The notes: generated by a model not told the origin, from the sequence alone. DNA of 64,000 nucleotides from Bacillota bacterium (GCA_023406895.1 JAEXTV010000020.1:1-64000), one strand, 5' to 3'. Positions 35,189 to 44,453 are shown, numbered from the stretch's first letter. Program-made: numbers and translations.

Positions 35189-35217
35189 GAGCGCCGAAGA
35201 AGGCGCTCTTTTTCTTT
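35189..35217 (+). terminator. Intrinsic terminator
   Basis: GAGCGCC-GAAGAA-GGCGCTC followed by TTTTTCTTT. It ends plus-strand transcription coming from the ABC exporter operon or the repeat region before the ybaK-like gene. Confidence 0.8.
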
Positions 35218-35272
35218 GCCGCCATTTCGTGTATAATGGCAAGAAAGATATGCCTGATGTGAGGACAAACAA

Positions 35273-35746
35273 GTGTCTCAAACCAAAACAAACGCCATGC
35301 GCATACTCGACAGCGCGGGCATCAGCTACAAGCAGCACGAATACGAGAGCGATGGCTTTATCGACGGCGTCACCGTCGCGCATAAGGTGGGTATTCCCGC
35401 CGAGAAGGTTTTTAAAACGCTCGTTGCACAAGGTGCCAGCCGCGCTTTCTATGTGTTTGTGATTCCCGTAGAAAAGGAACTGAACTTAAAGGCTGCCGCC
35501 AAAGCCGTCGGCGAGAAATCCGTCGAGCTGATCAAGGTGGCCGATATCACAAAAATTACGGGATATGTCCGCGGCGGGTGCTCACCCGTCGGCATGAAGA
35601 AGGCATACCGCACCGTGATCGACAGCGCATGTGAAAGCCTTGATACGGTTGTCGTCAGCGCGGGCCGGCTCGGTATGCAGATTGAGCTCTCCCCTGCCGA
35701 CCTTTGCCGCGCGGTCCCGTGTGAGATTTCCGGCATCACGGCATAA
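35273..35746 (+). CDS. ybaK: Cys-tRNA(Pro) deacylase, YbaK/EbsC family
   Basis: A 157-residue editing protein. In the cytosol it hydrolyses Cys mischarged onto tRNA(Pro). The features are the start KTNAMRILDSAGISYKQHEY, the conserved lysine in EKVFKTLVAQG, and GYVRGGCSPVGMKK, all as in YbaK. The start is GTG at 35273 after GAGG. It stands 18 nt before the next gene (DUF815 ATPase) on the same strand and probably shares its transcript. A TATAAT at 35232-35237 is a likely -10 box. Confidence 0.88.
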   Translation: MSQTKTNAMRILDSAGISYKQHEYESDGFIDGVTVAHKVGIPAEKVFKTLVAQGASRAFYVFVIPVEKELNLKAAAKAVGEKSVELIKVADITKITGYVRGGCSPVGMKKAYRTVIDSACESLDTVVVSAGRLGMQIELSPADLCRAVPCEISGITA

Positions 35747-35764
35747 CGAAAGGAATCACCGGCT

Positions 35765-36952
35765 TTGACTGATATTCAGCAAATCTCACTCTCTCTTCGC
35801 TCGCTTGCGGTATTCCGTCGCCTGCTGGAAGACGGTGTAATCAAAAAACTGTGCGCATTGGCAGACGCGCCGGAATTGCCCGCGCTCGAGCAGGTGTCGC
35901 GTTATGCGGATTTTGCCGCCGCGCTGTTTGCGCACAGCACCAATCTAACCGACTATGTTTGGTCGCGCATTATTGAAGACGATAACATCTATGTACAAAA
36001 ACGCGCGCAGCGGCAGCCCGCCGGTGATGTGCTTGAAGCGTGTGTCAATAACGAGCTTGCTGTGCTGCAAACTGCCGCGCAGCTGACGCCTTCGGATATC
36101 CGGGCACATATCCGTTATGACGGTTTTCTGCCTGATTGGCAGACGAGCGATACAAATTTTTCCGCCGCTTTTGAGAGGCTGATGGAAACCATTACGGTAA
36201 CAGGCTGCGGCGTTTTTGCGCGGCATTCTATGCTGCGCGTCAAAGACGGTGCCATTGTGCCCGTTACAAACCCCGATCCGATCCGTCTTGCCGATCTCAA
36301 GGGTTACGAACGGCAGAAGCAAGCAGTCACTAACAATACACTTGCGCTGCTCAGCGGCAAGCCTGCCGCCAACGCGCTGCTTTACGGCGACGCAGGCACC
36401 GGAAAGTCCTCCACCGTCAAGGCGCTTGCCAACGAATACTGCGGGCAAGGGCTGCGGCTCATCGAAATTGGAAAACATCAGATCGGTGATATCCCGTCCA
36501 TTATGGAGCAGCTCAGCCGAAACCCGCTCAAATTCATTGTGTTCATTGACGACCTCTCTTTCTCGCAGCAAACCGACGATTTTAACGCGTTTAAAGCTGT
36601 GCTGGAAGGCTCGGTTTCATCCCGCGCCACCAACATTGTCATCTACGCCACGAGCAACAGGCGCCATATCGTGAAGGAACTGTTTTCCGACCGGGAAGGT
36701 GATGACATCCACCGCAACGAAACGATACAGGAGCTGAGCTCGCTGTCTCACCGTTTCGGGCTCACCGTGGGCTTTTTTAAGCCGGACAAAAAGGCGTATC
36801 TTGATATCGTCCATGCGCTGAAGGACGACTACGGTATCCAAATGGACGACGCCCTGCTCGACCTCGAAGCGGAGCGCTTCGCAAGTGCCGGACGGTCGCC
36901 GCGCATGGCGCGCCAGTTTATTGATTCTCTGAGGCGAAACGATTTAACATAA
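35765..36952 (+). CDS. DUF815-family AAA ATPase
   Basis: A 395-residue protein. The C-terminal half is an AAA-type domain: GYERQKQAVTNNTLALLSG, Walker A LYGDAGTGKSSTVK, Walker B FIVFIDDLSF, and the sensor region IYATSNRRHIVKE. The N-terminal half is helical. Residue spacing and LADLKGYE match the DUF815 family, which has been little studied. The start is TTG at 35765, 8 nt after AAAGGAA. It lies behind the ybaK-like gene and is followed by a terminator at 37137. Confidence 0.85.
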   Translation: MTDIQQISLSLRSLAVFRRLLEDGVIKKLCALADAPELPALEQVSRYADFAAALFAHSTNLTDYVWSRIIEDDNIYVQKRAQRQPAGDVLEACVNNELAVLQTAAQLTPSDIRAHIRYDGFLPDWQTSDTNFSAAFERLMETITVTGCGVFARHSMLRVKDGAIVPVTNPDPIRLADLKGYERQKQAVTNNTLALLSGKPAANALLYGDAGTGKSSTVKALANEYCGQGLRLIEIGKHQIGDIPSIMEQLSRNPLKFIVFIDDLSFSQQTDDFNAFKAVLEGSVSSRATNIVIYATSNRRHIVKELFSDREGDDIHRNETIQELSSLSHRFGLTVGFFKPDKKAYLDIVHALKDDYGIQMDDALLDLEAERFASAGRSPRMARQFIDSLRRNDLT

Positions 36953-37136
36953 TCACTGTGAAGCCCATCTCACGGGTGATTATGACACGGCGGTCATCAA
37001 AGAAGGGATGATTCATTTCATGTTCCTGTTTCCCGTAGGGGTCGGTTTCCCAGACGACCCGTGTATTTGGGACAAGTGATTTTTTTGCTCAATCAGAGAG
37101 CGGAGCTTATAGTTGGTAACAAATTTTGATAGTATG

Positions 37137-37165
37137 AAGCCGCCGGCCAATCAGCGGCTTTATTG
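37137..37165 (+). terminator. Intrinsic terminator after the DUF815 gene
   Basis: AAGCCGC-(CGGCCAATCA)-GCGGCTT followed by TATT. It lies about 185 nt beyond the DUF815 stop codon in a 296-nt gap that otherwise shows only another short hairpin (GGTCG..CGACC near 37050). Confidence 0.6.
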
Positions 37166-37248
37166 ATATTTTTGGGTATTTGGAGTATTGTGAAGGTGTG
37201 AACTGTGTATAACTGTCAAAACTTCTTATAATCAGGAGAGTCAATGAT

Positions 37249-37629
37249 ATGGACGTAAACAAAGGCTTCGCATACTGCGGCCTCGCATGCAGCATCTGCA
37301 GCGAAAAAGACTGCCCGGGCTGTCGTCTCGAAGGCTGCACCGACAAGGATTGGTGCAAGAATTTTCTGTGCTGCAGAGAAAAGGGCCTGCCCGGATGCTG
37401 GGCGTGTGATGCGTTTCCCTGCCAAGGAACGATGCTCGATAAGCTGCGTATCCGCACATTTGCGGGTTACATCAAAGCCCACGGCGAGGAGGCACTGATG
37501 GAGCGTCTGCGTATCAACGAACAAAACGGCCTCGTTTATCACTACGAAGGTCAGCTTGTCGGCGATTATGATGCGGCGGACACTGAGGAAGGGATCATCC
37601 GAATTATCAATGAAGGAATGAGTAAGTAA
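37249..37629 (+). CDS. DUF3795 cysteine-rich protein
   Basis: A 126-residue protein with about 11 cysteines in the first 60 residues (YCGLACSIC, CPGCRLEGC, CCREKGLPGCWAC), the pattern of the DUF3795 family. The cysteines probably bind zinc or an iron-sulfur cluster. The C-terminal part is helical. It is a single gene after AGGAG. No function is known. TATAAT-like sequence (37227) is present upstream, with a poor -35 box. Confidence 0.75.
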   Translation: MDVNKGFAYCGLACSICSEKDCPGCRLEGCTDKDWCKNFLCCREKGLPGCWACDAFPCQGTMLDKLRIRTFAGYIKAHGEEALMERLRINEQNGLVYHYEGQLVGDYDAADTEEGIIRIINEGMSK

Positions 37630-37942
37630 CTGTTTGAATGTTATCACCAACCTCTCGCAGTTATACCAATGCGCTTGTGTCTGTTCACATCTTTAGATAT
37701 AGTCTCTTTCTTTTTATGTATATACAGATAGTGCTATTGGTCAATAGGTCGTCGCTTATATTATTGAGCTATTAACCGTGACATTGAGGCATCAATAACC
37801 GATCAGGTGATTGCACACCAATTTTGAAAACTCATCTTTGAGCGGACAAAAATTCAATACCGCTCGATCGAATTCAAAGTGTTTTGCTGTCAACGCCATG
37901 AAAGTCATCGACAAGAGCGTCTTGCATCTATCACACCCATAC
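37630..37942. other. Intergenic stretch, AT-rich
   Basis: About 310 nt between the ends of the DUF3795 gene and the UbiB gene. It is AT-rich and holds no protein-like frame and no clear terminator. Nothing more could be supported. Confidence 0.45.
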
Positions 37943-39529
37943 TTATTTTGTTTTTTTCTTGAGTATCCTCACAATGAGCCAGACGGTCATGATAAACGAT
38001 GCCGCGAAACCAAACACGCCAAGCAGCGGAATACCGAGCAGTTTGGGCGTCATATCGGTGGTGCAAAGTATGCTTGACCCGACAACGATCGCGGCGTTTA
38101 ACAGGCACACGATGATGCGGTTCACAATTCTGTCCAGCCGGTTCAAATGGCTCTCCGACCCCACAAGCTCCACATTGATCTTTGCCTGCCCGCGCGACGC
38201 CATCTTTAATATGTCCGTCATCTGCCCCGGAATATCTGCCGCGCGTTTGCTGAACGTATAAAGCGCGCGCCCTGCGTGACGCAGTGTGCGTTTAATATCT
38301 GTTGTCTGAAAGATGCTGCCCGACATGTGCGAGCCGACGATCTGCAGAAAATTTGTTTCGGGATTTAATTTTGTGAGCACACCCTCTATCGTCATGATGC
38401 CGCGCGCAAGCATGGCCACGCCGGACGGCAGCATGATGCCGTGTGTCTGCGCAAGCCGCAGCAGCTCCGTAATGAATTGTCCCGCGTCCAGGCTGCCAAG
38501 GTCCATCGATGCGTATTTTCCGAGCATATCCGCAACGTCGGCATAGAGCCGGTGATGGTTGATCTCGCCGCGGCAGTGCCCAAGCTGCAGCAGCGTGTCT
38601 TTAAGCGAATAGACGTCGTTTTCCACTGCCGCGACCACCGCGTCTTTAAATAGCTGGCGGTGCCGTGAGGACAGCCGTCCCACCATGCCAAGATCGATCC
38701 AGACGATTTTGCCGTCGCGAATGCGGATATTGCCCGGGTGCGGGTCTGCGTGGAAAAAGCCGTCGTCCAGCACCTGCTTCACAAAATTGGCGGACAGCTT
38801 CTCGCTGATCTCCTGCGGGTCGTACCCGTTTTCTTTGAGCGAAGCCGCATCGTCAATCTGAATGCCGTCAATGAGCTCCATCACTAGCACCTTGTGCGTG
38901 GTCAGTTCGCTTTCCACCTCGGGAAACGCGATGTAAGCGATGTCTGCATTGCACTCGGCAAATTCGCGGATATGCGCCGCTTCGAGCAGAAAATCCATCT
39001 CCTGCTGCGCCACTGTCCACATCTCGCCGATCACCGAATGAAGATCGACCACGTTGCCCGTTCGCCCGATGATTTTGACAATGCCCGACGCTCTGCGCAG
39101 CAGCTTCACATCCATCGCCATCATTTCATAGATGCCTGGCCGCTGCACCTTAATCACAACATCCTTGCCGTCCTTAAGCCGCGCTTTGTGCACCTGAGCA
39201 ATGGAGGCGGAGCCGTAAGGCTCTTCATCCACATGCGAAAAATGCTTGTCGGGTGCGTCGCCGAGCTCGGCTTCGAGCACCTTGAGCACCTCGTCAAACG
39301 GCATCGGTTTCACTTCCGTACGCAGCCGAGCAAGCTCATCACAGTATTCCGACGGAATCATATCGGGCCGCATCGACATAATTTGCCCAAGCTTAATAAA
39401 CGTCGGTCCCAAATCCTCAAGGATCTGCCGCAGTTTTTCTGGCGTTAAGCCTTTGATGAGGTCGTAACGTCGCAGCACCTTTAATATGTCTTTAAAACGC
39501 GCCGCTGCCGTGGCGTTATTTTTCGGCAT
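37943..39529 (-). CDS. UbiB/AarF/ABC1 family kinase-like protein
   Basis: A 528-residue protein. The family's KxGQ extension appears as FIKLGQIMSMRPD, the alanine/serine nucleotide-binding loop as YGSASIAQVHKA, and the catalytic region as FFHADPHPGN and VWIDLGMVGR. Two membrane helices close the protein (about 470-525). UbiB proteins are atypical kinases or ATPases linked with quinone and other isoprenoid lipids; no quinone pathway genes are near. It overlaps the phasin-like gene by 14 nt on the same strand, and this pairing recurs in Firmicutes. Confidence 0.87.
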   Translation of the reverse strand: MPKNNATAAARFKDILKVLRRYDLIKGLTPEKLRQILEDLGPTFIKLGQIMSMRPDMIPSEYCDELARLRTEVKPMPFDEVLKVLEAELGDAPDKHFSHVDEEPYGSASIAQVHKARLKDGKDVVIKVQRPGIYEMMAMDVKLLRRASGIVKIIGRTGNVVDLHSVIGEMWTVAQQEMDFLLEAAHIREFAECNADIAYIAFPEVESELTTHKVLVMELIDGIQIDDAASLKENGYDPQEISEKLSANFVKQVLDDGFFHADPHPGNIRIRDGKIVWIDLGMVGRLSSRHRQLFKDAVVAAVENDVYSLKDTLLQLGHCRGEINHHRLYADVADMLGKYASMDLGSLDAGQFITELLRLAQTHGIMLPSGVAMLARGIMTIEGVLTKLNPETNFLQIVGSHMSGSIFQTTDIKRTLRHAGRALYTFSKRAADIPGQMTDILKMASRGQAKINVELVGSESHLNRLDRIVNRIIVCLLNAAIVVGSSILCTTDMTPKLLGIPLLGVFGFAASFIMTVWLIVRILKKKTK

Positions 39530-39827
39530 CCGTCTTTTCCAGATCGGCCAGCTTCGCCTTCAGGGCGGCAAGGTCTTCCTCGCTCATGTTGCCTAGGTTG
39601 TCGATCACCGCTTCCACGGCGAGCTTGCTCTTAGAGATGGAGGCTTTCACCTTGTCCTTGGCTTTGTGCTTGAGTTCTTCATTGAGCACCTTGCCCTGCT
39701 CCACGGTGATTTCGCCCTTTGTAATAAGCTTGTCAATTATCTGCTGGGTCTTCTCCGCCGTGACCGCCATCGCGCCGATCCCCGCGAGCAGCACCTCTTT
39801 TAAATCTTCTCCGATACCATTCAACAT
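39516..39827 (-). CDS. Phasin-like/PHA-synthesis-regulator-like small protein
   Basis: A 103-residue all-helical protein with an N-terminal segment EDLKEVLLAGIGAMAVTAEKT and a long amphipathic coiled coil ending in acidic/lysine-rich sequence. It resembles small phasin-family proteins often cotranscribed with UbiB in clostridia. It may bind lipid or the membrane surface. The start is ATG 39827, 8 nt after AAGGAG; a GTG at 39836 lies within the ribosome binding site and is rejected. Confidence 0.65.
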   Translation of the reverse strand: MLNGIGEDLKEVLLAGIGAMAVTAEKTQQIIDKLITKGEITVEQGKVLNEELKHKAKDKVKASISKSKLAVEAVIDNLGNMSEEDLAALKAKLADLEKTDAEK

Positions 39828-39932
39828 AGAATACACTCCTTTCGTATTGGCTTTCGCCTGTTTCCAATACTATCCTTATATCAGTATTATATCATATATT
39901 CGTCCGAAAAAATCGGAGTGCGCAGTTCTTTT

Positions 39933-40843
39933 TGTCATATCGAGCGAAGTGTTAACGCAGTGAAGCATCCCATGGTTTCTCGCTCTTGGCTGTGGGACCC
40001 TTCGCTTCTCTCAGGGTGACACATGCGTCTGCCAGCTCAAAGCCCCTTTTGTCATGCTGAACGGAGCGTAAGCGGAGTTGAAGCATCCCATGGTTTCTCG
40101 CTCTTGGCTGTGGGAAGCACTTTAGTCAATCAGTCATCCCAGTCGTTTTTTAGATTACGCCACTTAGGATTCATACTGTTAATAAGTGCTTCTTTTTTCT
40201 GTCGTGTCCAGCCCTTAATCTGTTTCTCCCGCGCAATCGCAGCTTCTACATCATCTGTTGTCTCATAATATACAAGTTTATGTGCGTTGTATTTTGTTGA
40301 GAAGCCCTCATTTGAGCCATGCTTATGCTCATATAACCGTCTTTGAAGATTGTTCGTAACACCGACATACAGCACTTTGTTATATTCGTTTGTAAGCAAA
40401 TAGACATAATACATAACTATTCCCCATATGTTCTTCGACAGATTCAAATATCACGGCTTTATCGCTCTTAGCTATGGGACCCTTCGATACTCTCAGGGTG
40501 ACACATGCAGGTGCCTACTCAAAGCCCCTTTTGTCATGCTGAACGGAGCGTAAGCGGAGTTGAAGCATCCCATGGTTTTTCGCTCTTGGCGGTGGGACCC
40601 TTCGCTTCTCTCAGGGTGACATATGCTGCTGCCTGCTCTGAGCCCCTTTTGTCATACCGAGCGGAGTGGTAACGCAGCGAGGTATCCCACGGCTTACCGC
40701 TCTTGGCTGTGGGACCCTTTGCTTCTCTCAGGGTGACACATGTGACTGTTGCTCATAGCCCCTATTGTCATGCTGAACGTAGTGAAGCATCCCATGGTTT
40801 TTCGCTCTTGGCCATGGAACCCTTCGCATCTCTCAGGGTGACA
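39933..40843. repeat. Tandem array of five TIR-bounded repeat units
   Basis: Five units begin TGTCAnnCTGA (or close variants) and end TCAGGGTGACA, which are inverted copies of each other. Unit limits are 39933-40021, 40050-40503, 40532-40621, 40650-40738 and 40766-40843. The four spacers are 28, 28, 28 and 27 nt and similar in sequence (CTCAAAGCCCCTTT end), so the basic period is about 117 bp. Four units are 78-90 bp; the second is 454 bp because it contains a GIY-YIG gene. Related single units lie at 9939 and 10095. It is not a CRISPR array, because the spacers are related. Confidence 0.85.
40130..40414 (-). CDS. GIY-YIG nuclease family protein, inside a repeat unit
   Basis: A 94-residue single-domain protein. 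The GIY-YIG core is MYYVYLLTN...VLYVGVTNNLQRRLYEHK, with the conserved Arg in LQRRLYEH, and a later EAAIAREKQIKGW with the catalytic-type Glu. It resembles the small stand-alone UvrC-like proteins. The start ATG 40414 follows GGGGAA; an upstream ATG at 40447 has no site. The gene lies between the terminal inverted repeats of unit 2 in the array. The 18-bp unit segment TCGCTCTTRGCTRTGGGA is present on both sides of it (40098-40115 and 40462-40479). Confidence 0.85.
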   Translation of the reverse strand: MYYVYLLTNEYNKVLYVGVTNNLQRRLYEHKHGSNEGFSTKYNAHKLVYYETTDDVEAAIAREKQIKGWTRQKKEALINSMNPKWRNLKNDWDD

Positions 40844-40850
40844 CAGACTG

Positions 40851-41348
40851 TTACCTGTTCACATACCGCACATCCAGCAGCGTTTGGCCCATGATCTCGA
40901 GCGTGCTTTCCTCGCCGCTGCTCACAAACCCGTGCTTCTCGTAAAAGCGCCGCGCACGCGCGTTGCCGCGCAGCACCCATAGATACACGCGCTCGTACCC
41001 CTGCTGGCGCAGCGCCGCAACGGTCTCAGCGAGAAGCCTTTCACCAAAGCCCTTGCCGAAATAATCCGGATGCAGATAAATTGAAACGATCTCGCCCCAC
41101 CCGGGCATCTTCTCATCGCGCGAGGCGCCAAACGCCGCGCAGCCCACAGGCGTTTCGCCGTCGCACACCATCAGCGCAGACAGCGTACCGTCTCCGATGT
41201 CCTTGCGAAATTTGTCCACCCATCGCTCGTCGTCAATCGCGTCGAGGAAGTCCTGCGGTACCATGCCCACATACGCCGATTTCCAGCTCAGCGCATAAAT
41301 GCGGCTGATATCCGTCACGTCATCCACCGTGGCCTTGCGAATCTCCAT
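40851..41348 (-). CDS. GNAT family N-acetyltransferase
   Basis: A 165-residue acetyltransferase. It starts MEIRKATVDDVTDISRIY, includes EIVSIYLHPDYFGKGFGERLL (strand 4 with the acetyl-CoA pyrophosphate loop Q/RxxGxG, here KGFG) and YLWVLRGNARARRFYEKHGF (motif B). The substrate is unknown; proteins of this type modify amino groups of peptides or small molecules. The start is ATG 41348 after GGGAG. Its 3-prime end borders the last repeat unit. Confidence 0.85.
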   Translation of the reverse strand: MEIRKATVDDVTDISRIYALSWKSAYVGMVPQDFLDAIDDERWVDKFRKDIGDGTLSALMVCDGETPVGCAAFGASRDEKMPGWGEIVSIYLHPDYFGKGFGERLLAETVAALRQQGYERVYLWVLRGNARARRFYEKHGFVSSGEESTLEIMGQTLLDVRYVNR

Positions 41349-41456
41349 ACGTTTTCTCCCAAAAATTGATAGCATATTATACCATGCACCGCGCGTTTGC
41401 CGCCAGCAGTGATGATTCCCCGCCCCGCCTCATATGATTGCAGTAAGGAGGCGCGC

Positions 41457-42515
41457 ATGAAAGCAAAACCGTCCCTGAACATATTCCAGATTGCGTTTGC
41501 GTACATCGGCACGGTGGTGGGCGCGGGCTTTGCCTCGGGGCAGGAGGTGCTGCAGTTCTTCACCGCCTACGGGCTTTGGGGCCTCGCTGGCATGCTGATT
41601 TCATCGCTGCTTTTTTTCTTCATCGGGTATTCGGTGCTGATGCTAGGGCGCGGCCTTAAGGCGCAGTCGCACCTGGAGGTGGTACGCTTCACAAACGGAG
41701 CATTGTTCGGCTCGCTGATCGATATCGTGATCACGCTGTTCATGTTCGGCGGGCTTGCGGCGATGCTCGCGGGCGCGGGCGCGATTGCCAGAGAGCAGTT
41801 TGCGCTGTCGCCTCTGTGGGGCATTCTTTTCATGGCGCTCGTCACGCTCGTCACCGTGGTTTCGGGCACACACGGCGTGGTCAACGCGATCAGCTTTGTC
41901 GTGCCGTTCCTCATCGTTTCGGTGCTGTTTATCTCCGTTTCGAGCCTGCTGCGCAATCCCGTGACCCAAAGCGAAATTGAAGCAGCCGCGGCATTGCCCG
42001 GCGCAACGCCCCATTGGCTGCTCTCCGCGGTCAATTACGCGTCGTACAACATCGTGATATCCGTGGGTATTTTAACGCCGATGGGTGCGGCCACAACAGA
42101 CAGACGGACGCTGTTTCGGGGGGCGCTGATCGGGTCGCTGGGCCTTGGGCTCAGCCTTGCCGCCATCTATTTTGGCCTGCTAACCAACATCACCGCCACA
42201 GGCAAAATGGAAGTGCCGATGATTGAGATCGCGCGGCAGATATCCCCCGCCGTGCAGACGGTGTTTGCGGTGGTGCTGTTCGCCGAGGTGTACACCACAG
42301 CGGTGGGCAATCTGTTCGGGCTCGTGCAGCGCATATCGTACCGGCTGCCCAAATGGATGTTTGCCGTCGGCGCGACTGTGCTGGCGTTTGCCGTGGCGCA
42401 GCTCGGGTTTTCGAATATGGTGAAATACCTCTACCCCGCGGTGGGTTACGGCGGCATGCTGTTCTTCGGCGGCGTGGTATATGTATGGATTAAAAAACGC
42501 GGCGCGTTTCGCTGA
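41457..42515 (+). CDS. YkvI-family membrane protein
   Basis: A 352-residue membrane protein with about ten hydrophobic segments. The opening FQIAFAYIGTVVGAGFASGQEVLQFF is the signature of YkvI-like proteins, which are distant relatives of amino-acid/sodium symporters. The true start at ATG 41457 lies 6 nt after AAGGAG; the 20 codons upstream to 41397 have no site and are non-coding. The function is not known. It precedes an M15-type peptidase gene by 15 nt on the same strand, so the two likely share a transcript. Confidence 0.85.
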   Translation: MKAKPSLNIFQIAFAYIGTVVGAGFASGQEVLQFFTAYGLWGLAGMLISSLLFFFIGYSVLMLGRGLKAQSHLEVVRFTNGALFGSLIDIVITLFMFGGLAAMLAGAGAIAREQFALSPLWGILFMALVTLVTVVSGTHGVVNAISFVVPFLIVSVLFISVSSLLRNPVTQSEIEAAAALPGATPHWLLSAVNYASYNIVISVGILTPMGAATTDRRTLFRGALIGSLGLGLSLAAIYFGLLTNITATGKMEVPMIEIARQISPAVQTVFAVVLFAEVYTTAVGNLFGLVQRISYRLPKWMFAVGATVLAFAVAQLGFSNMVKYLYPAVGYGGMLFFGGVVYVWIKKRGAFR

Positions 42516-42530
42516 GACGGAGGCGGGCTA

Positions 42531-43463
42531 TTGAGCAAGTACAAGGTTTATTTTTTGGCGGCAGCGCTGATCGTGCTCGGCTTTGCCGCGTACAGCGTGA
42601 ATCAGGAAAGCGGCATCAGCATTGGCGCGGTGTCGGTCTCGTATGAGAACCCCGAAACGGCAATCAAGCGCGATCTGCTCGCGCTTAAAATGGCGTACCC
42701 GGAAGACATCGCGGGCTTTGAGAAGGACGACGATACAGTGACGGTGCTGATGAAAAACGGCGCGGAGATCGTTTACGACGACGGGCAAACGAAGAGCTTT
42801 GCGGAGAAGCTCGCCAATGCGGATATACAAGACACGCTGGAGATGCCGTATCCGCTGCAGAGCATTGAGACGCTGATGAGCGGTGAGCAAGACCCGGGGC
42901 GCATTCGCTGCTACGCGCTGCTCAAGGCTGTGTACGGCGGCTCGCAGAGCGATGTGGAATCGCGCCTAAAAAGCGTGGCGACGGGCGCGGGGAGCTGTCC
43001 GTTCAACGGCTGCAACGGCGCGGCTGATGCGCTCGCCGCCGCGTTTTCGGATGCGGCGACGCTGATGAAGGACGACCCCGGCGTGTTCAGTTATGTTTAT
43101 CCGATGAGCGGCACGTTTAACTACCGCGTGATTGCGGGGACGGGGCAATTAAGCCCGCACGCGTTTGCGATTGCGGTGGATTTGTGCCGGGACAGCCGCG
43201 ATTACTGGCAGTGGGCGAGCCGGGAACAGGGGCAAAGCCGAATGGATGAGTATCCGCCCGCGCTGGTGGGTGTGTTTGAAAGCCACGGCTTTATATGGGG
43301 CGGGAAGTGGGCGCATTTTGATTTTCTGCATTTTGAGTACCGGCCGGAGCTGATTATTAAGGCTCGGTACAGCGCCGAGCCGGCGAGCAGCTGGCATGAC
43401 GGGTTCCCCGACAGCGAGGATGTGCAAGGGTATGTGAAGATGATTGAGGAGGCTTGGAAATAG
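42531..43463 (+). CDS. M15-family D,D-carboxypeptidase-like membrane-anchored protein
   Basis: A 310-residue protein. A single N-terminal helix (about 6-22) acts as a membrane anchor or signal. The C-terminal part has the metal-binding pattern of VanY/M15 peptidases: LSPHAFAIAVDL (His and Asp ligands), and GKWAHFDFLHFEYRPE with the catalytic Glu or Asp and the third His. It would trim D-Ala from peptidoglycan outside the cell. Between helix and catalytic domain lies a domain of unknown type with ten or so negative residues. The start codon is TTG 42531, 8 nt after GGAGG. Confidence 0.78.
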   Translation: MSKYKVYFLAAALIVLGFAAYSVNQESGISIGAVSVSYENPETAIKRDLLALKMAYPEDIAGFEKDDDTVTVLMKNGAEIVYDDGQTKSFAEKLANADIQDTLEMPYPLQSIETLMSGEQDPGRIRCYALLKAVYGGSQSDVESRLKSVATGAGSCPFNGCNGAADALAAAFSDAATLMKDDPGVFSYVYPMSGTFNYRVIAGTGQLSPHAFAIAVDLCRDSRDYWQWASREQGQSRMDEYPPALVGVFESHGFIWGGKWAHFDFLHFEYRPELIIKARYSAEPASSWHDGFPDSEDVQGYVKMIEEAWK

Positions 43464-43469
43464 GGTGTG

Positions 43470-44453
43470 ATATGGATAATGCGTAGCTAAAATATCCAAC
43501 CCCTAATAACAAACTTCGCATATTTGTGCTATTCCTGATTATCTTTTTCTAATCGGAGCAGTTTGGGATACTTTTTTCTGCGTTTAATAAGCAAAACACC
43601 TGACACTATCAAGAGTATTAATCCTAATGCTATCGGAATTATCCTGCGCCAAATATTATATCGATAATCTAATTCCATCTCTAAAAGATCATTATAGAAA
43701 ATGCCGCTACTAATTAAAGCAATAGGGAAGATAATACCCCAAAAAATATAGTCAATATCTTTATCCATAATCAACCCTTTGTTAGATAAACCCTTAGGCA
43801 TTCCCATTATAGTGCCATTAAGTATCGGTTGCATTGTACTGGTATGAATAATTTCTATAACTGCACCATCTTTTGCATCTATAAATTCAAATGTAATTTC
43901 TGATTCTTGTCTTCTATAATTATCAAATTCTATGTTGAAAGAATTTTCCTTTCTTATGACTTTATTAATTCCCACAGATAATATTTCGCCGTCTAACAAT
44001 CTAATTTTTAGACCTTCAGACTTTACAATATCAGAACTATTAATTGTTTTTCTTCCACTGTTCCATAGGTAAATATATGTTTTTGTTATTCTTTCGACTG
44101 CTTTTTCCTTAAACATGATATTTATATCTTTCTGCACTTCTTCTATCATTATTTCTGAATCTATTTGGTAAGATAATTCCGTTTTATATTTAGATTTTAA
44201 GTAAAATATAACAGTCAATATTATACCTGCTAAACCGACAGTAACCCCAAACCATGGCTCACTAAACACTATTTCGAGTACTTGCGTATTAAGTCGCCTC
44301 TCTTTCTATATGAACATAAAGGTTTTCATGTATCTAATTCACCAAGCATCCTTTAATTATATACAAACTGCTCTTCACCATATTATAACAAATAGTCTAA
44401 AAATTCTCCACAAAAACTTAAGGTTGCAGGGGAAAGGGTATATGGATAATGCG
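43470..44453. repeat. Exact 14-bp direct repeat flanking an AT-rich segment
   Basis: ATATGGATAATGCG occurs at 43470-43483 and again at 44440-44453, each preceded by GGGT. The segment between them is markedly AT-rich compared with the GC-rich genes on the left and holds one membrane protein gene. The arrangement resembles a target-site duplication or the scar of site-specific or homologous insertion; the repeat could also be chance, but 14 identical bases at both borders make that unlikely. Confidence 0.6.
43529..44269 (-). CDS. AT-rich membrane protein of unknown function
   Basis: A 246-residue protein. One helix at the N-terminus (about 8-25), a soluble, beta-rich region of about 150 residues, and two C-terminal helices (about 172-192 and 210-230) ending in a basic tail. 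Base composition is far more AT-rich than neighbouring genes, which points to horizontal acquisition. The start is GTG at 44269 without a good ribosome binding site. No family is recognised; the layout vaguely resembles membrane proteins in defence or accessory loci, but no partner nuclease is present. Confidence 0.6.
   Translation of the reverse strand: MFSEPWFGVTVGLAGIILTVIFYLKSKYKTELSYQIDSEIMIEEVQKDINIMFKEKAVERITKTYIYLWNSGRKTINSSDIVKSEGLKIRLLDGEILSVGINKVIRKENSFNIEFDNYRRQESEITFEFIDAKDGAVIEIIHTSTMQPILNGTIMGMPKGLSNKGLIMDKDIDYIFWGIIFPIALISSGIFYNDLLEMELDYRYNIWRRIIPIALGLILLIVSGVLLIKRRKKYPKLLRLEKDNQE

Noticed and set aside
36953..37248. Possible riboswitch before the DUF3795 gene
   Set aside because: Only two simple hairpins, no conserved aptamer motif could be recognised.
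39933..40843. CRISPR array
   Set aside because: Spacers are similar to each other, the repeat period is about 117 bp and no cas genes exist nearby; it is a tandem repeat with TIRs.
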